Origin: Candidatus Lutacidiplasma silvani
GTDB taxonomy: Archaea > Thermoplasmatota > Thermoplasmata > Lutacidiplasmatales > UBA184
Assembly: GCA_022750295.1 (NCBI GenBank)
Contig: JAKIVZ010000015.1
Span: forward strand, 1-52,724
DNA length: 52,724 bases
Reading direction: 5' to 3'
Shown: in pieces, positions 42,762 to 50,895 of the stretch
How positions within the stretch are numbered: the stretch's first letter is position 1
Layout: each line of letters opens with the position of its first letter
Notes under the pieces: model-generated
Told to the model about the DNA's origin: nothing
The model's database searches: none
What the model saw: the letters and a program-made list of their open reading frames with translations, nothing else
Translations under genes and position numbers: made by a program

Positions 42762-43184
42762 CTACGAGGCGATGTAGATCCCGATCGAATGGTTGATCGC
42801 CGTGATCTTGCTGATCCTCACCATCGTAGAGCCGGTGACGTAGACCCCGATGGAGTAGCCCGACGCGCGGATATGGGTGACGGACACCCCCGAGGAGTCG
42901 GTGATGTTCACGCCCGTCGAGTTGTCTTTCGCGAGCCCCCACGTGACAGTGACCATCCGCGAGTCATTGACGACAACCCCCGTCGACCAGACCCACGTCG
43001 ACGCCGCCATGACCGACACATTCTGTGAATTGAAGACGGAGACCCCCGTCGACCGGACCGAGGTCACGACGTGAAAGACAGAGACCCCGGACGCGTGATC
43101 GGTCACGACTCCGACTGAGTCGTTCGACGCCCACACCCACGCGACCGTCGTGTGTTGGGACAGCGAGATGTTGGCTCCCGTCGA
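42762..43184 (-). repeat. Six tandem 22-residue beta-helix repeats in thermopsin
   Basis: Exact 22-residue spacing of the lines that start STGANISLS, SVGVVTDHA, STGVSVFNS, STGVVVNDS, STGVNITDS and SIGVYVTGS, followed by a partial SIGIYIAS end. Hydrophobic residues alternate as in beta-helix coils. The repeats differ enough at the DNA level to be old and not newly expanded. Confidence 0.8.
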
Positions 43185-45614
43185 TCCGCTGCTTGCGAAG
43201 ACGTCGCTCAGCGAGAGGCCCGTCGTCCCCGGCAGGTAGTAGTACGCGTCGTAATCGGTCCCGATCCCGTAGTCTTCGCCAGTCGCCACGCCCATGGCGC
43301 CGCCCGAGGCCCAGATCCACGAGAAGGTTCCGTGCGAGCTGGTGTACCCGTAGACGCCTACGCTGGGGTGCCCGGGGCCGGCGGTCCCGACCGCGAAGAT
43401 CTCCGAACCCGTCGTGTGGGTCGACCCGATGTCGGTGATGCCCGTGGCGCCGGTGTAGGCCCACACCCAGCTGACGGTCGTGCCGGTCGAGTCGCCGACC
43501 CAAACGCCCGCGCCCCCGTACTCGGAGACGACCTGGGAGACCCACGCGTCCGTGTCGCCCCAGAGGTTGACCTGCAACCCATACGCGCTCGCCGCGACCG
43601 TCTCATTGGTGACCTGGTCGTTGTGCCCGCCGAAGATGTTGATCCCCGACGTGAAGTATGGGAGCGAACCGGTCGTGATCGGACCCGGGGTGAGGATGCC
43701 GGTCGCGGCGCCCCCGGGTGCGAAGTCGTAGATGTAGAAGTTGCCGGCCGCCGAGTCCTGGCCCTGGTAAGTGTCGTTGACCTCGACCGGGTTCGTCACG
43801 CCCTGCGTCATGAACAGGACGAACTCCGGATACCCGTAGTCGTTCACGTGATTGAACGAGAAGTTCATGTTCACCGTCAGGCCGTTGAAGTCGTACGGCG
43901 GGGCCGCCGAACCGGTGACGTGCATCGCGAGGCTGGACGCCTGCGCGTTCGAGAACGCGTACAACGGGGCGTTCAGCGTCCCCGGCGACGGCCGCAGGTT
44001 GAGGGCGTACGTCGTGGTCGACCCGGTGACGGAGGTTCCGTTCTTCTCCGCGAATCCGTCCGCGAACCCCTGGACGTAGTAGCTCGAAGTCCATGGCGCG
44101 CCGAGCGGCGGGAGGTAGGTGTTGAAGGCGCCCGAGTTCGACGTCGGGAGCCAGCTCATGTTGGAGACGTGGCCGACGACCCACGGGTTGAAGATCGGGT
44201 GGGTGTTCCCCACGAGGACGAACCCGTACGAGGGCGAGATCGTACCGGCCAGGTGGATGTCCCCCGACTTCACCGACGCCCACGGCGCGGCGTTCCAGAG
44301 GCCGTAGAGCATCGCGGGTCCTTGGTTGATGTGGAGCGTGTGGCTCGCGGTCCAGTAGTCGGCGATCCCGGTCGATGTCTCGCCCGTGTCGCCTCCCCAG
44401 TTGTACGCGGAGGGGACGTTCTGCCAGCCGCCCGTGCTCGCGTTGGTGTACTCCAGGTTGATCGCTCCGCTCAGGGAGCGGAAGACGGAGTTGTCGCCGC
44501 CGATGTCGCCAACGAGGACGATCTCGGCGTCCCGGAAGAGGCCCGCGGGCGCCCCGGAGAAGCCGTCGATCGAGAATCCGGGGGTGTTCGCCGGGGCCGC
44601 GTGGGGCGCTCCTGGGCTGTTGAACACGATGGTGTCGCTGACACCGGTGTAGAGCGTACCGGTCCCCGTCTCGACGATCCGGTAGCCGTACGCGACCTGC
44701 GTGCGGTTTTGCGCGTTGACGGTCGCGTTGTTGTAGAGCTGGATGGTGACGGGGTACGACGCGGGGGTCAGCGGAATCGTCCCGCCGACGCACTGGAAGA
44801 CGCCCCCGTAGTTGTACAGAATTTTATCGATCCCGGCCGTGCTGTTGTGGCAGGCAGAGTAGATCGTCCCCGGCTCGATGACGAACGGGTTCTGGGTCCC
44901 GGACGTCAGGTTGAACGTGTCGTCGACGAAGTGGATCCCCGTGTCGTTCCAGTTCACGACGTTCTGGGTCCAGAAGAATCCCTGGTCGGAACCGGGGATC
45001 GACATGTTGGTCGCGACAGTGTTCAGCTGGATGCCGAACTCGTAGACGCTGCCCACGTAACCGTCGTGCTGACCGGACGGCTCGATGAGGCCGTCGGAGC
45101 TTGGGTCGGTGACGTTGGGGGGAGCGTTGAACGTCACCTGCCCCATCAGGCGGGAGACGTTGTAGGAGTAGGTCGTCGCGCCGAGCCCGTAGTCCGCGAG
45201 CCCGAGCGGAGCGGGCTGCGCGACGTAGAACGGATTGACGGGGCCGTCCGTGGTCTGGGGATGCTCGAGGAGGGCGAAGTTGGGGACGGAGGTGAGCGGG
45301 AGGAGACTCGGGCCCTGGTGGGTCAGCGACTGGACCCACGGGGCGCGGCTCACGCTCGCCGGAAGCTGGGAGAACAACGAAGAATCGGTCGGGGCGGTCG
45401 GAGCGAGGGACAGCGACGACGTCCCGGTCGCCGGCGCTGCGACGACCGCGGAACTCGGGACCGCTGCGAGGGTCCCCGTGGAGAGCCCCGACGACGATCC
45501 AGCCGTGGAGACCGACGCGACGACCGAACTCGCCGGGAGAACCATCAGGGCGCAGACGGCGACGACGATCGGCAACAGCCACGCGATCTTCGGAATCGAG
45601 GGCAACTTCGGCAT
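42762..45614 (-). CDS. Thermopsin-family acid protease with C-terminal beta-helix repeats
   Basis: 950 residues. A signal peptide or anchor spans about 10-34 (IAWLLPIVVAVCALMVLP). The thermopsin domain follows: NPFYVAQPAPLGLADYG, QVTFNAPPN, VYEFGIQLNTVATN, GFFWTQNVVNWNDTGIHF and FVLVGNTHPIFNPWVVGHV. Thermopsins are pepstatin-insensitive proteases that act outside the cell at low pH. From about 690 the sequence turns into short coils of the NosD-like parallel beta-helix type. The last six (about 811-942) are regular 22-residue repeats, each starting S-(T/V/I)-G. Dozens of Asn-glycosylation sequons are present. It begins with ATG at 45614, about 28 bases after a TATA element. No C-terminal anchor is seen. 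Confidence 0.9.
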   Translation of the reverse strand: MPKLPSIPKIAWLLPIVVAVCALMVLPASSVVASVSTAGSSSGLSTGTLAAVPSSAVVAAPATGTSSLSLAPTAPTDSSLFSQLPASVSRAPWVQSLTHQGPSLLPLTSVPNFALLEHPQTTDGPVNPFYVAQPAPLGLADYGLGATTYSYNVSRLMGQVTFNAPPNVTDPSSDGLIEPSGQHDGYVGSVYEFGIQLNTVATNMSIPGSDQGFFWTQNVVNWNDTGIHFVDDTFNLTSGTQNPFVIEPGTIYSACHNSTAGIDKILYNYGGVFQCVGGTIPLTPASYPVTIQLYNNATVNAQNRTQVAYGYRIVETGTGTLYTGVSDTIVFNSPGAPHAAPANTPGFSIDGFSGAPAGLFRDAEIVLVGDIGGDNSVFRSLSGAINLEYTNASTGGWQNVPSAYNWGGDTGETSTGIADYWTASHTLHINQGPAMLYGLWNAAPWASVKSGDIHLAGTISPSYGFVLVGNTHPIFNPWVVGHVSNMSWLPTSNSGAFNTYLPPLGAPWTSSYYVQGFADGFAEKNGTSVTGSTTTYALNLRPSPGTLNAPLYAFSNAQASSLAMHVTGSAAPPYDFNGLTVNMNFSFNHVNDYGYPEFVLFMTQGVTNPVEVNDTYQGQDSAAGNFYIYDFAPGGAATGILTPGPITTGSLPYFTSGINIFGGHNDQVTNETVAASAYGLQVNLWGDTDAWVSQVVSEYGGAGVWVGDSTGTTVSWVWAYTGATGITDIGSTHTTGSEIFAVGTAGPGHPSVGVYGYTSSHGTFSWIWASGGAMGVATGEDYGIGTDYDAYYYLPGTTGLSLSDVFASSGSTGANISLSQHTTVAWVWASNDSVGVVTDHASGVSVFHVVTSVRSTGVSVFNSQNVSVMAASTWVWSTGVVVNDSRMVTVTWGLAKDNSTGVNITDSSGVSVTHIRASGYSIGVYVTGSTMVRISKITAINHSIGIYIAS

Positions 45615-45638
45615 GGTAGGGGCGGGGAGGGTTTTTGG

Positions 45639-45646
45639 TTATACAT
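45639..45646 (-). promoter_or_regulatory. TATA element of the thermopsin gene
   Basis: TGTATAAC on the minus strand lies 25-32 bases upstream of the ATG at 45614. It is flanked by GGTA and CC, forming GGTA-TGTATA-ACC. Confidence 0.6.
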
Positions 45647-45760
45647 ACCTTGGCTGTGGCCCATATCCGGAATCGATCCGGGGCCGGTTCGCGGGGACCT
45701 CGGAGGGCCGGGACCCGTGTTGCGCGACGGTGGAATCAGACCCGACCGGATGGCGGGGCC

Positions 45761-46174
45761 GTGTCCGCCAGTCGGCCCACGTTCTTCGGACCGATGTTGA
45801 TGGTCCGCAATTTCGAATCGGCCCTCGCGTTCTACAACGACGTCCTGGGGCTCGAACGAGGGGGGGCGAGTCCGTAGGCGGAGTACGGTTCGAATTCGGG
45901 CCAGCTGGTCCTCCTCGACCCCGCGTTCTTGGCTTCAACGGGCGCGAGCGGAGGGCCCGCGCCGATCGTCGGGCAGCGTGAAGGAGTCGCCCTCGCGGTT
46001 CAGGTCGCCGATGTCGACGCCGGGTATCGGAGGAGGCCGGCGGCGGGGGTCGTAATCGCGTCCCCGCCCGCCGACCGGCCGACGAGGGGATTCCGGAACT
46101 TCCGGGGGTACGACCCGGACGGGAACCTCGGGGAACGGACCTCTCCCCCCCCGAGGCGATCGGCCGCGCTGTGA
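45761..46174 (+). pseudogene. VOC (glyoxalase/bleomycin-resistance) family gene with an in-frame TAG
   Basis: A single frame encodes a VOC-superfamily protein: FFGPMLMVRNFESALAFYNDVLGLE, then AEYGSNSGQLVLLDPAF, VALAVQVADVDAGYRR and FRNFRGYDPDGNLGE. A TAG at 45875-45877 interrupts it between ASP and AEY, where relatives often have Tyr; TAC to TAG is a one-base change. The downstream part remains open to 46174 and keeps its conserved motifs, so the stop looks recent. The start is GTG at 45761 or an ATG near 45794. The tail after GNLGE is unlike the usual LIEL. It is divergent from thermopsin and converges on the pilin gene. Confidence 0.75.
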
Positions 46175-46232
46175 GGACCGCCCTACCGGGGGCTCGGTCG
46201 CTCGAACCGCGGGCGCCGGGAGCCGGGTCCCT

Positions 46233-46952
46233 TCAGACCCCGCTCAACTGGAACAGCGAGATGCTGAACACGAGCGACGTTTGTTTCCCGGAGACGTAGT
46301 CCAGGTAGAGGGTACACGCGTTCTGGACCGTGAAGCACCACAGCGGGGCGCCGTGGTAGTCGTCGTCCGGGTAGTAGCCGCTGCGGTCCGTGAAGTCGAG
46401 CTTGGGGTGGGAATAGACGACGAGGATGTCCCCCTGCTCGATGCCGGGGATCCCCGGGGTTTTCTGCTGGTAGTAAAGAAGGCGATTGAAGTACGTGCCC
46501 GACGTACCGAGCCCGCTGCCCCAGTCCCACGTCCCGCAGTTCTTCAGAACGGGCGCCCCCGAGCCGGGGTTCGCACCCGATCCGGGCACGACCTCGAGGG
46601 CCTGCAGACTCCCGTTCATGAGCTGCGTTCCATTGCAGATGAACACGAGTTCGAGTTGGGCGAGGGAGATGTACGAGGGGGTGAACGAGGTGACGCTGAT
46701 GAACACGGCGGGGAGGGAGTCGCAGGCGGCGTAGATCGAGGTGTTCGTGCAGTCGGTTGGGTCGCCCCAAGCTTCCTCCGACTCGTTCCCTTGCGCGGTG
46801 TACCACACGTGCGGGGATTGGGTCGGGAGATTGAACCGGAAGGTGGCGACGACCGCGACGAGGATCACCGTAAGTGCGAGCAGGAGCACGACGGCGATGA
46901 CGGAGGAGACCGCCCGGAAGCCCGTCGGCCGGCGGTGGCGGTAGTAACGCAT
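46233..46952 (-). CDS. Archaeal type IV pilin-like surface protein
   Basis: 239 residues. The N-terminus, MRYYRHRRPTGFRAVSSV and then a 20-residue hydrophobic helix (IAVVLLLALTVILVAVV), is the pattern of archaeal type IV pilin precursors (basic leader, R-A-V-S-x-V-I motif). After processing the helix would drive assembly. The extracellular part has five Cys (for example CTNTSIYAACDS and CNGT) and several glycosylation sites. The function could be a pilus, a surface adhesin, or a pilin-like anchor. The ATG at 46952 follows a TATA element by about 30 bases; the open frame upstream has no conservation. No pilus assembly ATPase is in the window. Confidence 0.82.
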   Translation of the reverse strand: MRYYRHRRPTGFRAVSSVIAVVLLLALTVILVAVVATFRFNLPTQSPHVWYTAQGNESEEAWGDPTDCTNTSIYAACDSLPAVFISVTSFTPSYISLAQLELVFICNGTQLMNGSLQALEVVPGSGANPGSGAPVLKNCGTWDWGSGLGTSGTYFNRLLYYQQKTPGIPGIEQGDILVVYSHPKLDFTDRSGYYPDDDYHGAPLWCFTVQNACTLYLDYVSGKQTSLVFSISLFQLSGV

Positions 46953-46980
46953 CGCAGGTGTAAGAACGCATGGGGATGCG

Positions 46981-46987
46981 CATAAAC
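46981..46987 (-). promoter_or_regulatory. TATA element of the pilin-like gene
   Basis: GTTTATG on the minus strand lies 29-35 bases before the ATG at 46952. Confidence 0.5.
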
Positions 46988-47090
46988 CTATCCGCCCGCT
47001 CCCGCGCCCTCCGGATATCACCGACGGGTCCCCCGGCGCTACTTCGCGAGGGGATGGGTATCCAACCGTTCCCCGTTCGACCGACCGGGG

Positions 47091-47097
47091 TTATCTA
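47091..47097 (+). promoter_or_regulatory. TATA element of the anchored surface protein gene
   Basis: TTATCTA lies 24-30 bases before the ATG at 47121. The same heptamer occurs before folD on the minus strand (37238-37244). Confidence 0.5.
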
Positions 47098-47120
47098 CCG
47101 TGGAGGCGCCTGATTCTGCT

Positions 47121-47921
47121 ATGGCCGCGCCACCCGCGATCTGGCGGTTCGCCCGGTTGTTCCGGATCCTGGCGGTGGTCTGGATCGTCGCGGTCGGCGT
47201 GTTCCTCGCTACGGTCGCCTACTCGGGCTCCCAGCTCCGTCCCGAAGGGGAGACGGGGCCGAGCACGCCCCCGGTGGTCTCGGGAAACGACACGATCAGC
47301 CTCACGGGGGCGGTAAACCTCTCGAACCCGGGCTGGTACTCCCTCAACGACGTCACGCTGTACACCGTCGTCGACGAACCGAACGGGTCGCTCCTCGCGA
47401 CGGGCGGATCGCCGGTGACCACCGTCGCGGCCGGTGGGACCACGACCGTGCCGTTCACGATCACCCTCGGGCTGGACACAAAACCGTACGCGCGGACGCT
47501 CCTCACCGACGATGCGATCCTCCCGTCGACGACGTGGGCGAATGCGACGTACGTCCGACTGTTCGCCGTCCGGCTGACCGTCCCCCAGAACGTCTCGTGG
47601 GGCGCCCCCCTGTACGGCCTCAACGTCACCCCCGGCGCGGGGTCGGTGGAGCCGAACGGCACCGCCCTCGTCCCGCTGACCCTCACGTTCGCCGACCACG
47701 CCAAGTTTCCCGTCGACGGGACGGCGAAGTACTCGGTCACGAGCGGCGGCGAGTCCTGTTACGCAGGGTCGCTGCCCGTCGCCGTGGCGAGCGGCGGGTC
47801 GTACGACCAGACGACCAACGCGTACCTCCGGCCGGGCTGCCCCGTGAGCGGGGCGACACTCTCCCTCAGGTTCCTCGGGAGCGGCTGGGCCCTGAATCCG
47901 TTCCCCGTGGTGCTCCGATGA
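47121..47921 (+). CDS. Membrane-anchored extracellular hypothetical protein
   Basis: 266 residues. One N-terminal membrane helix (about 13-34, ILAVVWIVAVGVFLATVAY) is followed by an extracellular Thr/Val/Gly-rich domain with predicted beta-sandwich character and Asn-glycosylation sites (NDT, NLS, NGS, NAT, NVS, NGT). Two cysteines (GESCYAG and RPGCPVS) probably pair. The pattern resembles LEA2/NDR1-like or DUF4352-type accessory domains, but that is not certain. ATG at 47121 is chosen over GTG at 47100, since a TATA element at 47091-47097 would overlap the latter. The next gene overlaps by 4 bases (ATGA). Confidence 0.75.
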   Translation: MAAPPAIWRFARLFRILAVVWIVAVGVFLATVAYSGSQLRPEGETGPSTPPVVSGNDTISLTGAVNLSNPGWYSLNDVTLYTVVDEPNGSLLATGGSPVTTVAAGGTTTVPFTITLGLDTKPYARTLLTDDAILPSTTWANATYVRLFAVRLTVPQNVSWGAPLYGLNVTPGAGSVEPNGTALVPLTLTFADHAKFPVDGTAKYSVTSGGESCYAGSLPVAVASGGSYDQTTNAYLRPGCPVSGATLSLRFLGSGWALNPFPVVLR

Positions 47922-48403
47922 ACCCCCGCTTCCCCGTCCCCAACATCCCGTCCCTCGCCCGCCGGATCGTGTACGCGACCCTTCGGCTCGTCGGGCTGCT
48001 GATTTTCTTCGTCGCGATCCCGCTCGGCCTCCTCAACCTGTTGATGGCCCACGGAATCCACCCACCGGTGTCTCTCCTCACCGTGTCGACCGTCGGGATC
48101 CTGCTGAGCGTGATCGGCGCGGCCGGGACGATCGCCCGGCCGACCCGGGCGTACGGCCCGATCGCGATGAGCGGGGCGGTGCTCTTCTTCCTCTACCTGA
48201 TCTTCCTCGCGCGGAACGGCGTCCTCAGTGTCGGCATCGGCTCAGGCGGGACGTTCCAGCTCTCGTACGGGAGCGCGATCCTCCTGATCGCCGTCGCCCC
48301 GGTCCTCAGCGCGATCGCCGCGACCCTCACGACGATCGAGGACGTGAACCGGCCGGGGCAACGACTGCCGTTCGACTACCCGCCGAAGCGGCGCCGGGGC
48401 TGA
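47918..48403 (+). CDS. Four-helix membrane protein coupled to the surface protein
   Basis: 161 residues with four predicted membrane helices: about 21-43, 52-70, 78-98 and 110-130. It has a basic N-terminus and a basic C-terminal tail (PPKRRRG). No family recognised. The ATG overlaps the upstream stop (ATGA), so the two proteins are translated in a coupled way and may form a membrane complex. It converges on the cyclophilin gene with 5 bases between stops. Confidence 0.75.
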   Translation: MNPRFPVPNIPSLARRIVYATLRLVGLLIFFVAIPLGLLNLLMAHGIHPPVSLLTVSTVGILLSVIGAAGTIARPTRAYGPIAMSGAVLFFLYLIFLARNGVLSVGIGSGGTFQLSYGSAILLIAVAPVLSAIAATLTTIEDVNRPGQRLPFDYPPKRRRG

Positions 48404-48408
48404 CGAAC

Positions 48409-48873
48409 CTACGCGACCGTGGCGGTCCGGATCGTGACCGTCGTCTTCGGACGGTCGGACCGGTCCCGGGGGAGCCCCGCGATCTTGTCGACGGTATCCT
48501 GCCCGCCCACGACCTTCCCGAAGATCGCGTGCTTGCCGTCGAGCCATCCGGTCGCGGCGAGCGTGATGAAGAACTGGCTACCGCCGGTGTTCGGCCCGGC
48601 GTTCGCCATCGAGACGATGCCGGGTCCGGTGTGCTTCAGCAACGGGTGGAACTCGTCGGGGATCTCGTACCCCGGCCCGCCCGTGCCGTTCCCGTTCGGG
48701 CAGCCGCCCTGGATCATGAATCCGGGGATCACGCGGTGGAACGTGAGGCCGTTGTAGAACCCTTTCCGGGTCAGGTCGAGGAAGTTCTTCGCCGTCTTGG
48801 GCGCCTTGTCCTGGAAGATCTCGAGCCGGATCGGTCCTTCGGTCGTGTCCAGGGTCACCACGGGGTTCGCCAT
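48409..48873 (-). CDS. ppiA: Cyclophilin-type peptidyl-prolyl isomerase
   Basis: 154 residues, the size of small single-domain cyclophilins. Active-site motifs: [28 protein letters not shown] (with the catalytic Arg in FHRVI), [16 protein letters not shown], and [16 protein letters not shown]. It catalyses cis-trans isomerisation before proline and helps folding in the cytosol; there is no signal peptide. ATG at 48873 is chosen as it directly precedes [14 protein letters not shown]. Cyclophilins are present in only some archaea. Confidence 0.95.
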   Translation of the reverse strand: MANPVVTLDTTEGPIRLEIFQDKAPKTAKNFLDLTRKGFYNGLTFHRVIPGFMIQGGCPNGNGTGGPGYEIPDEFHPLLKHTGPGIVSMANAGPNTGGSQFFITLAATGWLDGKHAIFGKVVGGQDTVDKIAGLPRDRSDRPKTTVTIRTATVA

Positions 48874-48920
48874 CGTCGGGGGCACCGCTCGCGGCCTAAA
48901 ACGGCTCGGTACGGGCCGTC

Positions 48921-49304
48921 TCAGATGAAGTGGCGATGGACGGCGAGGAGGTAGATCAGCAACAGGACGAGGATGATCCCGCTGAGGGTGAGCAGGGCGC
49001 CGCGGAAAATATCCCCGACGACGAGGATCCCCACGACGATGATCGAGAGGACGAGGGCCCACAGCTCCTGATCCCAGAGGCCGAAGGCGACGGCGAGGAG
49101 AATGATCGCGAGGATCGAGAGGAGCAGTCCCCCCACCAAGCCCCCGCCGAAGACGGCGAGGCCCGGGATCGTGTACCCGATGACCCCGACCGCGAGGAGG
49201 AGAACCCCCGCGATCAGGTAGATGAACCCGAAGATCCCGATGAGCACCGCAATGATCGCGACGCCGATCGGAAGGTTGCCCGGTGACTGGACGGTGGCGG
49301 ACAC
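48921..49304 (-). CDS. Small membrane protein
   Basis: 127 residues with four predicted helices: about 12-43, 45-72, 80-98 and 102-122. It is nearly all Leu/Val/Ile/Gly/Ala, with [11 protein letters not shown] in one loop. No motif. The ATG at 49304 lies about 25 bases after CAAATACC (minus strand, 49326-49333), so it is likely leaderless. It resembles the other small membrane proteins at 4178-4531 and 12712-13038; the three could be paralogues. Confidence 0.75.
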   Translation of the reverse strand: MSATVQSPGNLPIGVAIIAVLIGIFGFIYLIAGVLLLAVGVIGYTIPGLAVFGGGLVGGLLLSILAIILLAVAFGLWDQELWALVLSIIVVGILVVGDIFRGALLTLSGIILVLLLIYLLAVHRHFI

Positions 49305-49376
49305 GACCGCTCGACCGAGCCCTCGGGTATTTGGACTTTGGTCGGCGTCCTAACCGCCGGGTAACGACTGCGCGCC

Positions 49377-49401
49377 CGGCCCCGGGTTTATTATTGGGCC
49401 G
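49377..49401. promoter_or_regulatory. Inverted repeat around a TATA-like element
   Basis: CGGCCC (49377-49382) and GGGCCG (49396-49401) are inverted copies flanking a 13-base AT-rich centre that includes TTTATTATT. The plus-strand gene starts about 55 bases downstream, giving a leader of roughly 40 bases. It is a candidate promoter with an overlapping operator. Confidence 0.35.
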
Positions 49402-49454
49402 ACCGATGATTCGTAGCGCGGGACTCGCCGACCGTCCCCGCTGACAGGGCGGGC

Positions 49455-49961
49455 ATGAACCGGTCGATCGTCTTCGTCGGCCTCGCCCTGATGATCCTCG
49501 CGATCGGGCTGTTCGCCTACCCGGAGATCTTGACCGGCGCGGAGGCGGTCGACCTCGAGGTCCAGGTGGGGATCGTCGTCCTTCCCCTCGGGATCGCGGT
49601 GATCGTCCTCGGGGCGGCCGCCCCCGACCCCCGCCTGACGACCGTCGGGGGAATGTTCGGGAACGCCGACGAGAACGAGATGCGGAAGCGGCTCGCGCGG
49701 TCCCCGCCGACCGGCCAGGCCCGGTTCCTCCCGAGCCCCCTCGAGTCGGTCAACTGCCGCAAGTGCTACACCGCCGTACCCGCCCAGATGGCCGACTGCC
49801 CGCGGTGCGGGACTCACCGGGAATGCCGGGGGTGCAACAAGCCGCTCTACGTCCTCGCCGGGGCGGTCCGCTGCGCGCCCTGCTTAAAGGACGAAGTGTA
49901 CTGCTCCTGCCCGAAGGTCCGCAAGCCCGGCGCCGGCCGGCGCACGAGCGGCCACTGGTAG
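49455..49961 (+). CDS. Membrane protein with a cytosolic double zinc ribbon
   Basis: 168 residues. Two N-terminal membrane helices (about 5-22 and 37-55). A basic linker with KRLARSPP leads to a Cys-rich C-terminus: [31 protein letters not shown] and CSCP. At least ten Cys arranged as CxxC pairs imply two zinc ribbons or a RING-like site. Small membrane proteins with ribbons of this type are common in archaea and mostly unassigned. It precedes the RNase H gene by 6 bases and may be co-transcribed with it. Confidence 0.7.
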   Translation: MNRSIVFVGLALMILAIGLFAYPEILTGAEAVDLEVQVGIVVLPLGIAVIVLGAAAPDPRLTTVGGMFGNADENEMRKRLARSPPTGQARFLPSPLESVNCRKCYTAVPAQMADCPRCGTHRECRGCNKPLYVLAGAVRCAPCLKDEVYCSCPKVRKPGAGRRTSGHW

Positions 49962-49967
49962 GGGCGA

Positions 49968-50519
49968 ATGGACGCGCAGCTACCGCGGGGAACGGTCGTG
50001 ACCGGGTTGCCGGTCCGGATCCATTTCGACGGGGCGTGCGAACCTCCGCGCGGCGGCGGAGTCGCGACCTACGGGTTCACCCTCGAGGGTCCCGAGCTCG
50101 AGCACGAGGAGTTCGGCCTCGCCGTACCGCCGGGGTCGGAACGGGCGACCAACAACGTCGCGGAATACGTCGGGGCGATCCGCGCGCTCGAGTTCCTCGT
50201 CTCCATCGGGTACCGGGGACCGGTCCTCGTGTTCGGCGACAGCCAGCTGGTCATCCGCCAGATGTCCGGCGAGTACGAAGTCCGCGCCGAGCACCTGCGG
50301 GCGTACCACGAGCACCTGGGGGCGCTCGCCGCCCGGATCGGGGATGTGCAGTTCCAGTGGGTCCCGCGCGAGGAGAATGCGCGGGCCGACGAACTCAGCA
50401 AACGCGCGATCGCCGAGGCCCGACGCGATGCCGAGCTCCGCGAACGACTGGCGCGACGGCCGCCGGTGCAACCCGAGATCCGCGGTCTCGCCGCCGATGA
50501 CACGGCCCGGCCGGACTAG
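49968..50519 (+). CDS. rnhA: Ribonuclease H type 1
   Basis: 183 residues. The RNase HI fold with all four acidic residues: Asp in RIHFDGACEP (near 20), Glu in NNVAEYVGA (near 67), Asp in LVFGDSQLV (near 90) and Asp in ARADELSKRA (near 144). It cleaves RNA in RNA-DNA hybrids, such as R-loops and primers. The N-terminal PRGGGVATYGF and the absence of the basic protrusion are typical of archaeal-type RNase HI. It starts at the ATG 6 bases after the zinc-ribbon gene. Its stop overlaps the opposing small gene by 4 bases. Confidence 0.93.
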   Translation: MDAQLPRGTVVTGLPVRIHFDGACEPPRGGGVATYGFTLEGPELEHEEFGLAVPPGSERATNNVAEYVGAIRALEFLVSIGYRGPVLVFGDSQLVIRQMSGEYEVRAEHLRAYHEHLGALAARIGDVQFQWVPREENARADELSKRAIAEARRDAELRERLARRPPVQPEIRGLAADDTARPD

Positions 50520-50728
50520 TTCCAGCGGACCGTGTAGACCAGCGTCCGCCCCTCGAGGGCGGCGCGGGCCCGGGCGGTGTCCACGACCGTCGCAAATGCG
50601 GCGGCGGCTTCGGGGGTGAGGCGGGGGCGGATGCCGTACCCGCGCGGGGTCCCGGCGCCGAGAAACAGCTTGCGAGGCGCGACGGTCGGCCGAGGGTCCG
50701 TCGGGAGGGGAAGGGCCACGTCGCTCAC
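50516..50728 (-). CDS. Small protein of unknown function, second of a coupled pair
   Basis: 70 residues from GTG at 50728, which overlaps the upstream stop by three bases (GTGA). The sequence is plausible for a folded protein: APRKLFLGAGTPRGYGIRPR, then LTPEAAAAFATVVDTARARA and LEGRTLVYTVRWN (helix and strand). No family recognised. Its stop overlaps the RNase H stop from the other strand. The open frame runs further upstream in the same phase, but the part beyond 50728 is shadow-like. Confidence 0.55.
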   Translation of the reverse strand: MSDVALPLPTDPRPTVAPRKLFLGAGTPRGYGIRPRLTPEAAAAFATVVDTARARAALEGRTLVYTVRWN

Positions 50729-50895
50729 CGGCGCCCCCAGTTGACCGACCGCTCGAGAACTTCTCGGTAGGTCGGCGCCTCGGGGATTCCCCGTGGGATG
50801 TACGCGATCGGAAGGTCGACGTTCTCGGGCGTCTCGGGCGCCGTCAGCGCGGCGAGTGCTGCGAGAGGAACCCATCGCTCGGCTTCGTGTCCCAC
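50725..50895 (-). CDS. Tiny protein of unknown function, first of a coupled pair
   Basis: 56 residues from GTG at 50895, with a good GGAGGT ribosome binding site seven bases upstream. The sequence has folded-protein features: GHEAERWVPLAALAALT, ENVDLPIAYIPRGIPE and APTYREVLERSVNWGRR. It ends in a TGA overlapping the next start. Only a few genes in this window have such a clear Shine-Dalgarno sequence, so this supports it being real. No family recognised; the pair could be a small operon of accessory or toxin-antitoxin type, but nothing proves this. Confidence 0.6.
   Translation of the reverse strand: MGHEAERWVPLAALAALTAPETPENVDLPIAYIPRGIPEAPTYREVLERSVNWGRR

Noticed and set aside
43152-45800. 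Open frame of about 880 codons opposite the thermopsin gene
   Set aside because: The translation is dominated by Arg, Val, Asp and Gly with no motifs, while the minus strand gives a clear thermopsin.
45875-45877. TAG in the VOC gene read as pyrrolysine
   Set aside because: No pyrrolysine genes are seen, TAG is a normal stop of other genes here (for example dnaA-independent genes such as rnhA and msrA end in TAG), and VOC enzymes are not pyrrolysine proteins.
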